Shown: piece by piece, positions 54,283 to 63,374 of the stretch
Numbering within the stretch: the first letter of the stretch is position 1
Layout: every line of letters starts with the position of its first letter
Assembly (NCBI GenBank): GCA_035497735.1
Contig: DATJCX010000037.1
Span: 62,001 to 126,000, forward strand
From: Brumimicrobium sp035497735
GTDB taxonomy: Bacteria > Bacteroidota > Bacteroidia > Flavobacteriales_D > Crocinitomicaceae
Reading direction: 5' to 3'
Length of the DNA: 64,000 nt
Made by a program: the position numbers and the translations under genes
The notes under the pieces: model-generated
What the model was told of the DNA's origin: nothing
Seen by the model: only the letters and a program-made list of their open reading frames with translations
Databases searched by the model: none

Positions 54283-55833
54283 TTAATGTTCAATTTCTGT
54301 TTGTTTTTTAAGCAACCAAACTCCCTCTTTTCGACCACCTTCGCGCGCTATGAAGTTTTCTTCTCTTAATTTTTTAATGTAGGTTTGAACAGTACGCTCT
54401 GTAACTCCTAAAATCGATCCTATTTCTTCTGCTGTAATTTCAGGATAAATTATTATGAGCTCTAAGGTTAGTATTTGATTAGGAAGTTTCTTACCCGAAA
54501 CTTTCCCGAAGCTTTCCCGAAGCTTTCCCGAAGTTATCCCGAAATCCTCCAAGAAATAAGTCGTAATTGATTCAAAACTCTCTTGTAGAAGAATAATATT
54601 TTCTTTGTTTGATGCCTTTCTACGTTCCGAAATTGTTCCGAAATCATATTGTAATTCTGTTAAAACAAGATTTTGTTTTACTTTAAAGTCAACTACCTGT
54701 CCTCCTAATTGAGCATTACCAAGTTGGGTATTAGCGAGTTGATAAGGCTTTTCTAGAATAGCTTTCGGGAATGTCATTCTTAAAAAGTTTTCAGAAAACT
54801 TAAAACATTCCCTTCCATAGTATTCTAAAATTCTAGGTACTCCAGAACCCAATTGCTCAACTAAACCCAGGTCTTTAAAAATACGCATTAGTTCTTTATT
54901 TCTCGGAACAGAAAAGCCTTCAAAGAACTCTTCTTTACTAAGGCCATTAGGCAAACCACCAGTAGAAGTGATTTCTATTCTGTCATCAAAAATCTCAAAT
55001 TTTGGTGGTACTTCAGTTGTGTAATCATTGTGTACAAATGCATTTAATATCGCTTCTCGCAATGCAATGGATGACCATGGACGTTTGTCTATCCGTTCCG
55101 CTGAAGTAATGCTTGTGTCGCTTCTGTTTTCCAGTTCTATTTTGTCTAAAACTTGTTTTGTTGCTTTAACTAAAGATTCATACCCGAAATCAGGATTCTC
55201 TGCTAAATCTACTCTTGTTAAACCATTGTATTTAGCCAGCTTAATTGATGTTCCATTTTCATCTGCCATTAAATAAGCGACATAATTGTATTCCCCTTTT
55301 TCAGTTAACAGTTCAAGGTTCTTCGCAAAATACTTATTGAGTGAAATGCCTTTTCCTTCATAATAGATTTTCAGTTGCTCGAAAGTGAGGTCTTGACGGC
55401 TCGATCTAATTTTACCGATTGATGTTTTAGTTCTTTTGGCAAACAATTCATCAATCATTTTTTGAGGCATGGGATCAGCTGCAGTTCCATTGCGGAGGTA
55501 AGCCCCCTTTTCAGACATGCCGTATTTACGTTTGTAATAGGGTTTTTCAGAACCACTGGCTACAGTAATCTTAATAATTTCTTTGCCGTCTTTTTCCTCC
55601 GAACTTATATCAAACAACCCCATACAGGAAGGAATAATATTGGTTTTTAGGCGGTCCTTGATCTTGAGCATATCACCATCCATATCCTCAACGCCTACAA
55701 CTGTTCCCGTTTTGTCAATTCCAATATAAACAAAGCCACCTTCATTGTAGTTGAGGAAAGCAATTACTTCTTTCTCCAGATCTAAATCTTTGGTGAGCTT
55801 CTCTTTGAATTCTATGCGGTTTGTTTCGGGCAT
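54283..55833 (-). CDS. AlbA_2/Schlafen-like ATP-binding protein with winged-helix C-terminus
   Basis: A 516-residue protein. Residues about 1-130 form an AlbA_2/Schlafen-type domain (NRIEFKEKL, GGFVYIGIDKTGTVVG). Residues about 240-350 resemble a GHKL-type ATP-binding domain (LREAILNAFVHNDYT, FDDRIEITSTGGLPNGL). The last ~50 form a winged helix (PEITAEEIGSILGVTERTVQTYIKKL). Between them lies a linker coded by an 11-nt tandem repeat. Proteins of this type are common accessory genes near restriction loci; a nucleic-acid-binding regulator or effector is inferred. Confidence 0.88.
   Translation of the reverse strand: MPETNRIEFKEKLTKDLDLEKEVIAFLNYNEGGFVYIGIDKTGTVVGVEDMDGDMLKIKDRLKTNIIPSCMGLFDISSEEKDGKEIIKITVASGSEKPYYKRKYGMSEKGAYLRNGTAADPMPQKMIDELFAKRTKTSIGKIRSSRQDLTFEQLKIYYEGKGISLNKYFAKNLELLTEKGEYNYVAYLMADENGTSIKLAKYNGLTRVDLAENPDFGYESLVKATKQVLDKIELENRSDTSITSAERIDKRPWSSIALREAILNAFVHNDYTTEVPPKFEIFDDRIEITSTGGLPNGLSKEEFFEGFSVPRNKELMRIFKDLGLVEQLGSGVPRILEYYGRECFKFSENFLRMTFPKAILEKPYQLANTQLGNAQLGGQVVDFKVKQNLVLTELQYDFGTISERRKASNKENIILLQESFESITTYFLEDFGITSGKLRESFGKVSGKKLPNQILTLELIIIYPEITAEEIGSILGVTERTVQTYIKKLREENFIAREGGRKEGVWLLKKQTEIEH
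54494..54545 (-). repeat. 11-nt tandem repeat inside the AlbA_2 gene
   Basis: Plus-strand CCCGAA starts recur at 54494, 54505, 54516, 54527 and 54538: four full units of CCCGAA plus five bases and a partial fifth. The unit is not a multiple of three, so copy-number change by one or two would shift the frame and remove the C-terminal winged helix. A shorter pair with the same 11-nt spacing (TTCCGAAAT) lies near 54626-54645. Confidence 0.9.
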
Positions 55834-55865
55834 GGTGTTTTTGTTGTTGCTAAATTACTCAAAAA

Positions 55866-57254
55866 TTATAATTTTCCACTTGTAAACCTCATTTCAATCT
55901 CTTGCATATACATTTCTCGATAGCTTGTTGATTTTCGAACTTCATCATTTGCGCTAAAAAGAGATTGCCCGATTTTATTGTCTGTTATCTTTTTCTCTAG
56001 TGTTTCAAAAACATCTTCTTCCTCTTCATTTAAATCTTCCACTAATTCCTCAATCTGTAACTCTTTCGGATAAACAAAGTAAACGGGAATAACTTCATTG
56101 TTATCAAGGCCTAATTTTGTGTAAACTCTATTCAAACGAGCATAACCCGACAATTGCCTGGCATCCTCCATACTCGGATTTCCTTTCTTATAACGTGGTT
56201 TGTACTTGGCATCCACAACGGCTTTAAACTGTTCTGTATTAATGATGAAATCCAGTTCTTGTTTATAAACTTTTGTATGGTATTTAACTGCATTTGGTGC
56301 TGTAAATTTTTCACGTAGCTTTTTAAACACATACAACTCAAACAATTTACTCATGTCAATCCAATGCGGTGGGTACTTATTTTGTTTTTCAGCAGCTTTA
56401 GATAGATTGTGATCATTTAATTTTAGGATTTGTATTCCTAGTTGAATAGCTGTGTTGTATTCCTTAAACATTGGGTTATGTTCCTTATTCTTAAAAGAAT
56501 AAAATCTCTTTTCAGAAACTTGCTGAAACCCTCCCATACAATATGATAATGGTTGCAGTAGCACATCTTTTAAACTATCCTCTTTTAACTGATGAATGTG
56601 TGTTTGTACAAAATGTAAAACATATTTCAAAAAACGATTAGCTTCCGTATCAATTCCATATTCTTGATATGAACAAACTGTTTTTGTTCTGTGATTACGG
56701 ACTGTATTTTGACGTATTTGTTGAGCTACTAAAATCTTTCCCTTTACACGAGATTCTAGGTTTTCAGTAACTCGATAGTAATCCTTTTTTAAGCCCTTTC
56801 GTACTATTGACTTAACAATCATTAAAAACTGGATGAGTAAAAAAGGTGTTAAATGAATGGACGAATCTCCCTTTACTTCAATCCATTCCTCATCAAACTT
56901 AACCTCCATCAAATCATCTAAGTGCTTAAAGTTTTCAGGTTCTTTTAAAGCCTCGAGTAACATACCGAGAGCATCTAATTGACCAGCCGAAGAGTTCATT
57001 TTAGATTCTATTTGAACTGGTAATCCCCAACGTGGAATCCAATCTAAACCGATGTAATAAGAGTTCTCAATCTTTGCTTTATCATCTTCTATAAAAATCT
57101 GAAGACAGCTCTTCTTTTCATCTGACTTGAAGTAGATTGGAACCGTAGTTTCTAAACCTTCTGATGAAAATGAGTGATAATCTATTTTCTGAATAACATC
57201 ATAATGATTATCCGACCTATTGTAATATTTAAAATGTTCACTAATTAAAAGCAT
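55866..57254 (-). CDS. mcrC: McrC-like restriction nuclease subunit
   Basis: A 462-residue protein. The C-terminal PD-(D/E)xK nuclease is seen as ELDFIINTEQFKAVVDAK (D335, D348 and K350) after a helix with E306. The N-terminal part is beta-rich, as in McrC. Its start overlaps the McrB-like gene by 10 nt, so the two are coupled. McrBC-type systems cut DNA with modified cytosine. Length is normal for the divergent McrC family. Confidence 0.9.
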   Translation of the reverse strand: MLLISEHFKYYNRSDNHYDVIQKIDYHSFSSEGLETTVPIYFKSDEKKSCLQIFIEDDKAKIENSYYIGLDWIPRWGLPVQIESKMNSSAGQLDALGMLLEALKEPENFKHLDDLMEVKFDEEWIEVKGDSSIHLTPFLLIQFLMIVKSIVRKGLKKDYYRVTENLESRVKGKILVAQQIRQNTVRNHRTKTVCSYQEYGIDTEANRFLKYVLHFVQTHIHQLKEDSLKDVLLQPLSYCMGGFQQVSEKRFYSFKNKEHNPMFKEYNTAIQLGIQILKLNDHNLSKAAEKQNKYPPHWIDMSKLFELYVFKKLREKFTAPNAVKYHTKVYKQELDFIINTEQFKAVVDAKYKPRYKKGNPSMEDARQLSGYARLNRVYTKLGLDNNEVIPVYFVYPKELQIEELVEDLNEEEEDVFETLEKKITDNKIGQSLFSANDEVRKSTSYREMYMQEIEMRFTSGKL

Positions 57255-58972
57255 ACCAATTTTTCAATTTCTATTAGTGCTGATTTCTTAAGAATTCCAT
57301 CTTTTACATACTCTCTCAATATTGGTTTAATTTCAAATTCTAATCGCATATTCATTGTTCCACCATCCTTCTCTTTTTTAATAAAATAAGAATGTCCTAA
57401 CCAAACATCTTTAGGATTAAACTCCTCGGAAAGATGTTGTGAATTTATAATTTGAGGTACTTCGGAATAGTTTATATTAGGATCATAGTCCTTTATAAAG
57501 ATTTTTGCAACTGAATTAAATAATTCATTATCGAAGTTATCTCCTAACTCTTTTGATAAGTCTTTCGGTAAAACATCTAAGAAAGCAAAGCGTCTTCTTA
57601 CCGCGTAATCGATTTGAGAGACACTTCTGTCGGCAGTGTTCATTGTACCAATTATATATAGGTTCTTAGGAATACCAAACTTTTCTTTACTATAAGGTAA
57701 TTCAAGTGTCATTTGTTCTGAAGCTCCTAAACGCTTACCATCTTCCATCAAAGAAATTAACTCACCTAAAACGGTTGATAAATTGGCTCTATTCATTTCA
57801 TCAATTATCAAAACAAACTTCTTTTCTGGTTTACTTTGAATCTCTGTAGGTAGCTGATGAAATAATTCTAATCCATCTTCAAAACTCATTTCTTTGGTAT
57901 CTAAATCATCTAATTGAATGCTTTGTTCCTTTATAAATGAATATAAGTGGCGATATACAGCAAATAACTCACCAGCAATGTGGCCAACAATTGGGAATAA
58001 TTGATTCTTAATGCTAATGTTATCCTCAGGGTCCAGTTCTGAATCTAAAGCTCGTTTTAACTTTTCCTTGGTAACTGTATGTGTGTATACTCCCGGACTT
58101 GTTTTAGCTCTACTAGAATAACGGTACTTTACAATTATACTTGTTTCAGTTATTGAATCCAGAATAAGTTCAACATTGGTTTTCGTTAAGAAAATTTGAT
58201 CTTCAGATAGTGATTCAATGTAGCTGTCATAAATTTCATCAAAACTGTTTTCATGGATATTGCCATGAGATTTAGACACTATACTTAATAACGCTTTTTT
58301 ACAAAAACTTTTAAAAGTTCCGTCCTCTGTTTCAAACGTAGTTTGATCATTGGCTCCTACTTTTGGTTTTAAGCCTTCTACAAAATCTTCATAGCTATAA
58401 CTAGGATGAAATTGTACAATTTGGATTTGATCAGACTCTTCTTTTTCCGTTGTATTCTCTAATCCTGTTAATTCCTTTGCTAATTGAACAGCCATTCTAG
58501 TTTTCCCAGTTCCTGGAGGACCTTGAAGAATAATTTGTTTCTTGAATTCAAGTAAGTTTATATTTTTTTCTATTTCCTCTTGCATAGATTTTGAATTATA
58601 TAATGATAATATTTGATTGGTAATAATTGTTTGATGTATCCTAATAATTCCCTGTTGTGTTTTATATTGAAAGGTAGGCTTGGATATCTTATAAACATTT
58701 GCTTTATAATAATACATTCCTGCTTCAAAAGGAACCTGATTTTCAATAAATAAGTTTTCTAGATTTTCGAGTTCAGTAATAGGAATTCTTTCAGAAATAG
58801 TTTTTGCTATTCCTAAAGGAGTAAAGCCATCAGTTAGTAGTATCATGTTATTTACTCCAAAATCAAAACTCTCCCAACTAATTACGATTCCATGGCTTAT
58901 TAATAAGTCAAAAAATAATGGTTTACCATCACTTTTCTTTCCCCATCGACAACCTAGTTTCCAATATTCCAT
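57245..58972 (-). CDS. mcrB: McrB-like AAA+ GTPase
   Basis: A 575-residue AAA+ motor. Walker A is GPPGTGKT (151-158), Walker B FVLIIDEMNRAN (386-397), and the McrB hallmark MNTADRS (444-450) followed by VRRRFAF. The N-terminal ~120 residues (start EYWKLGCRWG) form a separate domain that should read the DNA target; its fold is not identified and it differs from E. coli McrB. It overlaps mcrC by 10 nt. Confidence 0.92.
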   Translation of the reverse strand: MEYWKLGCRWGKKSDGKPLFFDLLISHGIVISWESFDFGVNNMILLTDGFTPLGIAKTISERIPITELENLENLFIENQVPFEAGMYYYKANVYKISKPTFQYKTQQGIIRIHQTIITNQILSLYNSKSMQEEIEKNINLLEFKKQIILQGPPGTGKTRMAVQLAKELTGLENTTEKEESDQIQIVQFHPSYSYEDFVEGLKPKVGANDQTTFETEDGTFKSFCKKALLSIVSKSHGNIHENSFDEIYDSYIESLSEDQIFLTKTNVELILDSITETSIIVKYRYSSRAKTSPGVYTHTVTKEKLKRALDSELDPEDNISIKNQLFPIVGHIAGELFAVYRHLYSFIKEQSIQLDDLDTKEMSFEDGLELFHQLPTEIQSKPEKKFVLIIDEMNRANLSTVLGELISLMEDGKRLGASEQMTLELPYSKEKFGIPKNLYIIGTMNTADRSVSQIDYAVRRRFAFLDVLPKDLSKELGDNFDNELFNSVAKIFIKDYDPNINYSEVPQIINSQHLSEEFNPKDVWLGHSYFIKKEKDGGTMNMRLEFEIKPILREYVKDGILKKSALIEIEKLVCF

Positions 58973-59060
58973 AATTGTAAATTATATTTTTATCCAATTA
59001 AAAAATCTATAAAATGATAACCTTTATCATCAAAACAATACAGTTACTTATAATTTTTTA

Positions 59061-60065
59061 TTAGGGAGCGGCTGTTTCTATTTTTCTAAATAAATACGTT
59101 TTGTTAAATATTTCTTCATCAATATTTAAATTTTCGAGAAGTGGCTTAAGTCCTATTTTTAATGTTAGAAGTGTTTCTGGATTTAAAATATCTATCAATT
59201 CTTTACTTTCAAAAAGTTCATTACAAACAGATTTAGAATACATATGAGTAAACGTAACTAATGTCCAAAACTCACCATATTGATTGTTATTATCTCTTAA
59301 AAAAACAGTTAATGGTTTAATAAACTTTGAAAGACCTGCTTTTGGAATGTATTGATACGCACTAGATTTAATTGAGTTGTTTTTTAATTGTTCTTTATTA
59401 CTAAATATTTTATTTGCAAAATCATTAACCCTTGAACTTAATAGATGTGCAACTGACCCAACATATGTTTCAGTTAATTTATTTGATTCTATTAACTGAT
59501 AGAATTCAAACATTTCTTCATCTGAAAACCCTTCATGTTGCGTCAAAGATAGAAATGAAATTGCTTGTCCTTTTAATTCATCATTATCACCTTTTAAATG
59601 CTTTATTGATTTCTTGACTTGGTTACTTCTTGATTTTTTTAAATATATTTCCACTTTATTATCCAGATTGTTTTCAAGTTCTTTCAAAGCGTTTTTTGAA
59701 GGTTTTACTCCAAATTGATATGTAACAATTGGTAAACCAATAGCAATTAATGTCATTACAATTGTAATAATTGCATAAAGGATACCAAATCCATCAAAAA
59801 GAGAGTTTTGATTTGCTATTGTATCGGAAGCTTGTTGAATTCTTTGCTCTAAGACTTCATTTTTCCATTTATGTTTATCGATTAACTCTTTTGTATAAAG
59901 GTTTTTCTTTTCAAGACTATCTTTAAACTGCAACATTTTAGAATTTAAAACTGCAACTTGCTCAATTAGATCATCAATCTTTTTGTCAGATTCAGTTTTC
60001 TCTTCTTTACTATATGTAATATTAGTCGAAAGAAGAATTAATGATACGGCAATTATCTTTTTCAT
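59061..60065 (-). CDS. Membrane coiled-coil protein of unknown function
   Basis: A 334-residue protein with no family I can name. It has an N-terminal hydrophobic segment (KKIIAVSLILLSTNITYS, signal-like), a coiled coil (residues about 25-90), one transmembrane helix (about 95-118, FGILYAIITIVMTLIAIGLPIV) and a helical C-terminal domain of about 210 residues, probably cytoplasmic. It lies between McrB (88 nt downstream) and the metallophosphoesterase-STAND gene (144 nt upstream), on the same strand, and is AT-rich like that gene. A membrane partner or effector of its neighbour is a hypothesis. Confidence 0.8.
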   Translation of the reverse strand: MKKIIAVSLILLSTNITYSKEEKTESDKKIDDLIEQVAVLNSKMLQFKDSLEKKNLYTKELIDKHKWKNEVLEQRIQQASDTIANQNSLFDGFGILYAIITIVMTLIAIGLPIVTYQFGVKPSKNALKELENNLDNKVEIYLKKSRSNQVKKSIKHLKGDNDELKGQAISFLSLTQHEGFSDEEMFEFYQLIESNKLTETYVGSVAHLLSSRVNDFANKIFSNKEQLKNNSIKSSAYQYIPKAGLSKFIKPLTVFLRDNNNQYGEFWTLVTFTHMYSKSVCNELFESKELIDILNPETLLTLKIGLKPLLENLNIDEEIFNKTYLFRKIETAAP

Positions 60066-60209
60066 TTTGTTTTTTTGCTTGTTTCTAAATTTGAGTTATC
60101 GAATAAGGATTGGTTTCATAGTAGATCAGCAATCTAAATGTTAAAATCAGAAATTGATATACAAGAAAGATCATTTATTGTAGCACTCAAAGTATTTTCA
60201 GTATTGACC

Positions 60210-63200
60210 TTATTTTTTACTGATATTAGTTGTTCCTCCTATATATCTCTGGTTTTTCATTGAAATATGAAGAAGTTCACTTGCCTTTTGTTGTTCCTGC
60301 TCTTTCATTGGCATCATTCTCATAAAATTAACTCCTAGTCTTCGTAGTATCGAGAATGCTAATGGATTGTTTTTAAGATCATTCGTTAGTTCTTTCACAT
60401 GTGTTTCAGGAAAAGATCTGCTGTAATCAAAAATAATAGCAATATCTATCAACTTTACAGCATTATTATCTGTAATCGAAAATTTTGATTTTACATCTTT
60501 AAAAGTCAATTCTAAATCTCGTGAGCTTATAGAAGTTGAGATTCTTTTAAAAATTGAATAAGATACCATATACAGTAAGTTAAACATTAGTTGTTTAGCT
60601 AAATCTTCCCTTTCTCGATTAGTTAGTGTAGAACTAGGGTCATTTCGAATGATATCAATTATTTCATTCTTTATATATTCTTCTCCTTCTAATAAAGTAT
60701 TAAAAATAAAAGATAGAGAACGGAGCCCTAGTTTATACATTTCTTCAACCAAACTTTCTTTATCTGCCCCTTTTAATGACGCATATCTATTTTTTATTAT
60801 ATATCCTAATATCTCAATTGTTTTGAATGCCTTATTTACTTTTGAAATACTGTCTATCTCTTCATTTTCGTATTCATTTTTGTCTAAATTTGATACTATA
60901 GATGTATCAGTTGTATCAGATGTGTCAATGATGTATTCATCTGTTTTATGTTCATCTATTGACTTATCAATATCAAAGTCGATTCTTTCTGTAGTCTCAT
61001 TTATCAGATCATTTATATCTTTAATGTCATTATTAAATTCAATAATTTGTTGATCGCTAAAAATTTCTTTTGCTTTTACTAGAATTTGTTCAATAACAAA
61101 TTTTGATTTACTATGGTGCGATAAAAAGACGTATATATTTGAACTTTCAGTTTGATAGAGTTTATCTGTTAGCTCCTTAATAACTTCTTTAATATGTTCA
61201 TCTTCGATATTGTCTGATAGGTATTTACCAATAAAGTAGAAATAGATATATTTATATTTAAACTTATATGAATCATTGGTTTTTAGTAATAGATTACTTT
61301 TTTCAAGTATCTCAATACTATCTCTAAAAGTTGTTCTGATTTTATATTCTTCAGTAAAGTGTTTATGAAAATCAATCAATGATTCTTCAGAAATCTCAAA
61401 ACCTTTTTTCCGATTCTCAAATATTTTAAAAGAAAGCTCAGATAAATATGAATAGTACTTTTCTATTTCCTTGTTATTATTTGTTTTCTGACCAATAGCT
61501 GATCTGATAAGTACATCATAATAATGGCCAAAAGTACTTTGTTCAAAATCAGTTACTTTATTCGCTTCGTTTGCTTGTAGTATGGTGAGAATGTATATAG
61601 GTAAAGATGGTACTAGATTTTTACCGATTATAGTATTAATAACTTTAAATAATTGATTAATCTGGAATTCCTTTTCCTTATCATTCTCAAATTCCTCATC
61701 TACCAACTCAATCCACTTTCTAATGAGTTCAAGTCTTTTCTTACTACCAAACTTCAGTATTTCGTAAATTTCAATTGACATGGTTTGTGACTCAATTAAC
61801 TCACTAAGTGTAAAGAATTCATCCCATGTGATTACCGTTTGATAACTTAGCCCATATAAGTTATTTAGAAAGTTTTTCTTACTTTTTTGAGGCAAACTAC
61901 AATTATTAAAATCATCTATAATTATAACCTTCCTATGTTCAATAGACTCAAAGTCACCTTTATATTGTCTACGACATTCACGTTTGATTAGATTTTCAAT
62001 ATCTTTTATGGATACTTTTTTTATATCTCTTCCCTTAATATAAATAGGTTGTAGATTATTTGAAGATAAAAGAGTCTTATATAATTGTTTACATAAAGCT
62101 GTTTTTCCACTATTTTCCTCTCCCAAAAAAGTCAAATGAGAGACGTCATTCTTTGATATTCTTTCGAAAACACTTTCAACTGTATTTGTCATGTTCTTTT
62201 CTTCATGATCAACTAGACTAAATTGTTCAAGAAAAGGATAAACATATATATCATCTAGTAGTAACTTTTTACTACTATGTGTGAAATTAGCTCCACTATC
62301 ATTTAGAAATTCGAGAAACTCATCTTCAATTGTTACTTGTGTTTCCTTTGACTTTGGATCTATGACATGGGATTGCATATCTATAACTATCTCACCTTTA
62401 TCAGATACATCAGTGTTCTCAACGAACACTTTTCTTATATGGTTATATTTAAAAAAACTACATTTAACCTTTTCTCCATAATCTATTACACTAAACCCAT
62501 TGGCATATTCAATACTTTTATTCCTTATCTGGTTTAAACCTGAAGGAGAAATAATTCTCAAACTAGTACCTGACAAGTTTTTTACAAACTCTGTATCAGT
62601 TTGATGTTCATGTCCGCTAAGTATTAAATCATAATTAATAGAAAAATGACTCTTTATTATTTGTTTTTCTATATCTGACAACCAATCTAAATGATGGTGT
62701 ACTAAAGCTATTTTCACATCACAATCCTTAATAAATCGATAATTATCATTTAATTGATTTTCACCTATTAAAAGATTCGAAAAATCATTTTCCCCATAAC
62801 ATCTCCATGATGAATTGATAGATGAGATTCCAATTGACTTACCATTCATTTCATGTATTATCGAAAATTTAAACTTGGAATGTGTCTTTTTAGGTTTTAT
62901 TTTTTCATAGAGTTCAAATTCAAATTCTTTATATTCTTTTATTCTTTTAATTTTATCATAGTTAGCATCTTCTGAATTAATAAAGTTATTTATTTCTTCA
63001 ATGCTATCCAATCCTCCCAGGATTCCAATCTCATCCATTTTTGTATCTGCACACCTGTTTATATCATGATTTCCCGGACAAATTATAAACTTAGAAACAT
63101 CAATGTCTAATTTTTCAATTATGGGGTTAATTATGATTTCCTTAAATTTATTTAACCCATTAATTGTCGAACCAAAATCTTCTCCAGCTTTATCTATTAA

Positions 63201-63347
63201 ATCACCAGTAAAAACAACGAGTTCAATTTTCTTTTCACGTTGCAATTCATCTAACTTTAGAAAAAAAGAATCTTCTATATAATCATTCCAATCTTTTAAT
63301 GTTTTATTATTTAAATGAAAATCGGTTAAGTGTAAAATTCTAATCAT
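60210..63347 (-). CDS. Metallophosphoesterase-STAND NTPase fusion (candidate defence protein)
   Basis: A 1045-residue protein. N-terminal calcineurin-like phosphoesterase (about 1-300) with all metal motifs: D9xH11, GD 48-49, GNHD 92-95, H217-H219 and GHEH 245-248. Then a STAND/NACHT-like NTPase with Walker A GEENSGKT (409-416) and Walker B KVIIIDD (473-479). A long helical region (about 550-1045) follows, AT-rich in codon use, with a block FKTIEILGYIIKNRYASL near 850. STAND proteins sense phage or stress and activate an N-terminal effector; here the effector would be the phosphoesterase. It follows hsdS by 27 nt, so it is probably co-transcribed. Function inferred. Confidence 0.85.
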   Translation of the reverse strand: MIRILHLTDFHLNNKTLKDWNDYIEDSFFLKLDELQREKKIELVVFTGDLIDKAGEDFGSTINGLNKFKEIIINPIIEKLDIDVSKFIICPGNHDINRCADTKMDEIGILGGLDSIEEINNFINSEDANYDKIKRIKEYKEFEFELYEKIKPKKTHSKFKFSIIHEMNGKSIGISSINSSWRCYGENDFSNLLIGENQLNDNYRFIKDCDVKIALVHHHLDWLSDIEKQIIKSHFSINYDLILSGHEHQTDTEFVKNLSGTSLRIISPSGLNQIRNKSIEYANGFSVIDYGEKVKCSFFKYNHIRKVFVENTDVSDKGEIVIDMQSHVIDPKSKETQVTIEDEFLEFLNDSGANFTHSSKKLLLDDIYVYPFLEQFSLVDHEEKNMTNTVESVFERISKNDVSHLTFLGEENSGKTALCKQLYKTLLSSNNLQPIYIKGRDIKKVSIKDIENLIKRECRRQYKGDFESIEHRKVIIIDDFNNCSLPQKSKKNFLNNLYGLSYQTVITWDEFFTLSELIESQTMSIEIYEILKFGSKKRLELIRKWIELVDEEFENDKEKEFQINQLFKVINTIIGKNLVPSLPIYILTILQANEANKVTDFEQSTFGHYYDVLIRSAIGQKTNNNKEIEKYYSYLSELSFKIFENRKKGFEISEESLIDFHKHFTEEYKIRTTFRDSIEILEKSNLLLKTNDSYKFKYKYIYFYFIGKYLSDNIEDEHIKEVIKELTDKLYQTESSNIYVFLSHHSKSKFVIEQILVKAKEIFSDQQIIEFNNDIKDINDLINETTERIDFDIDKSIDEHKTDEYIIDTSDTTDTSIVSNLDKNEYENEEIDSISKVNKAFKTIEILGYIIKNRYASLKGADKESLVEEMYKLGLRSLSFIFNTLLEGEEYIKNEIIDIIRNDPSSTLTNREREDLAKQLMFNLLYMVSYSIFKRISTSISSRDLELTFKDVKSKFSITDNNAVKLIDIAIIFDYSRSFPETHVKELTNDLKNNPLAFSILRRLGVNFMRMMPMKEQEQQKASELLHISMKNQRYIGGTTNISKK

Positions 63348-63374
63348 GGTTTTAATTTTTTTTATTATAAACTC

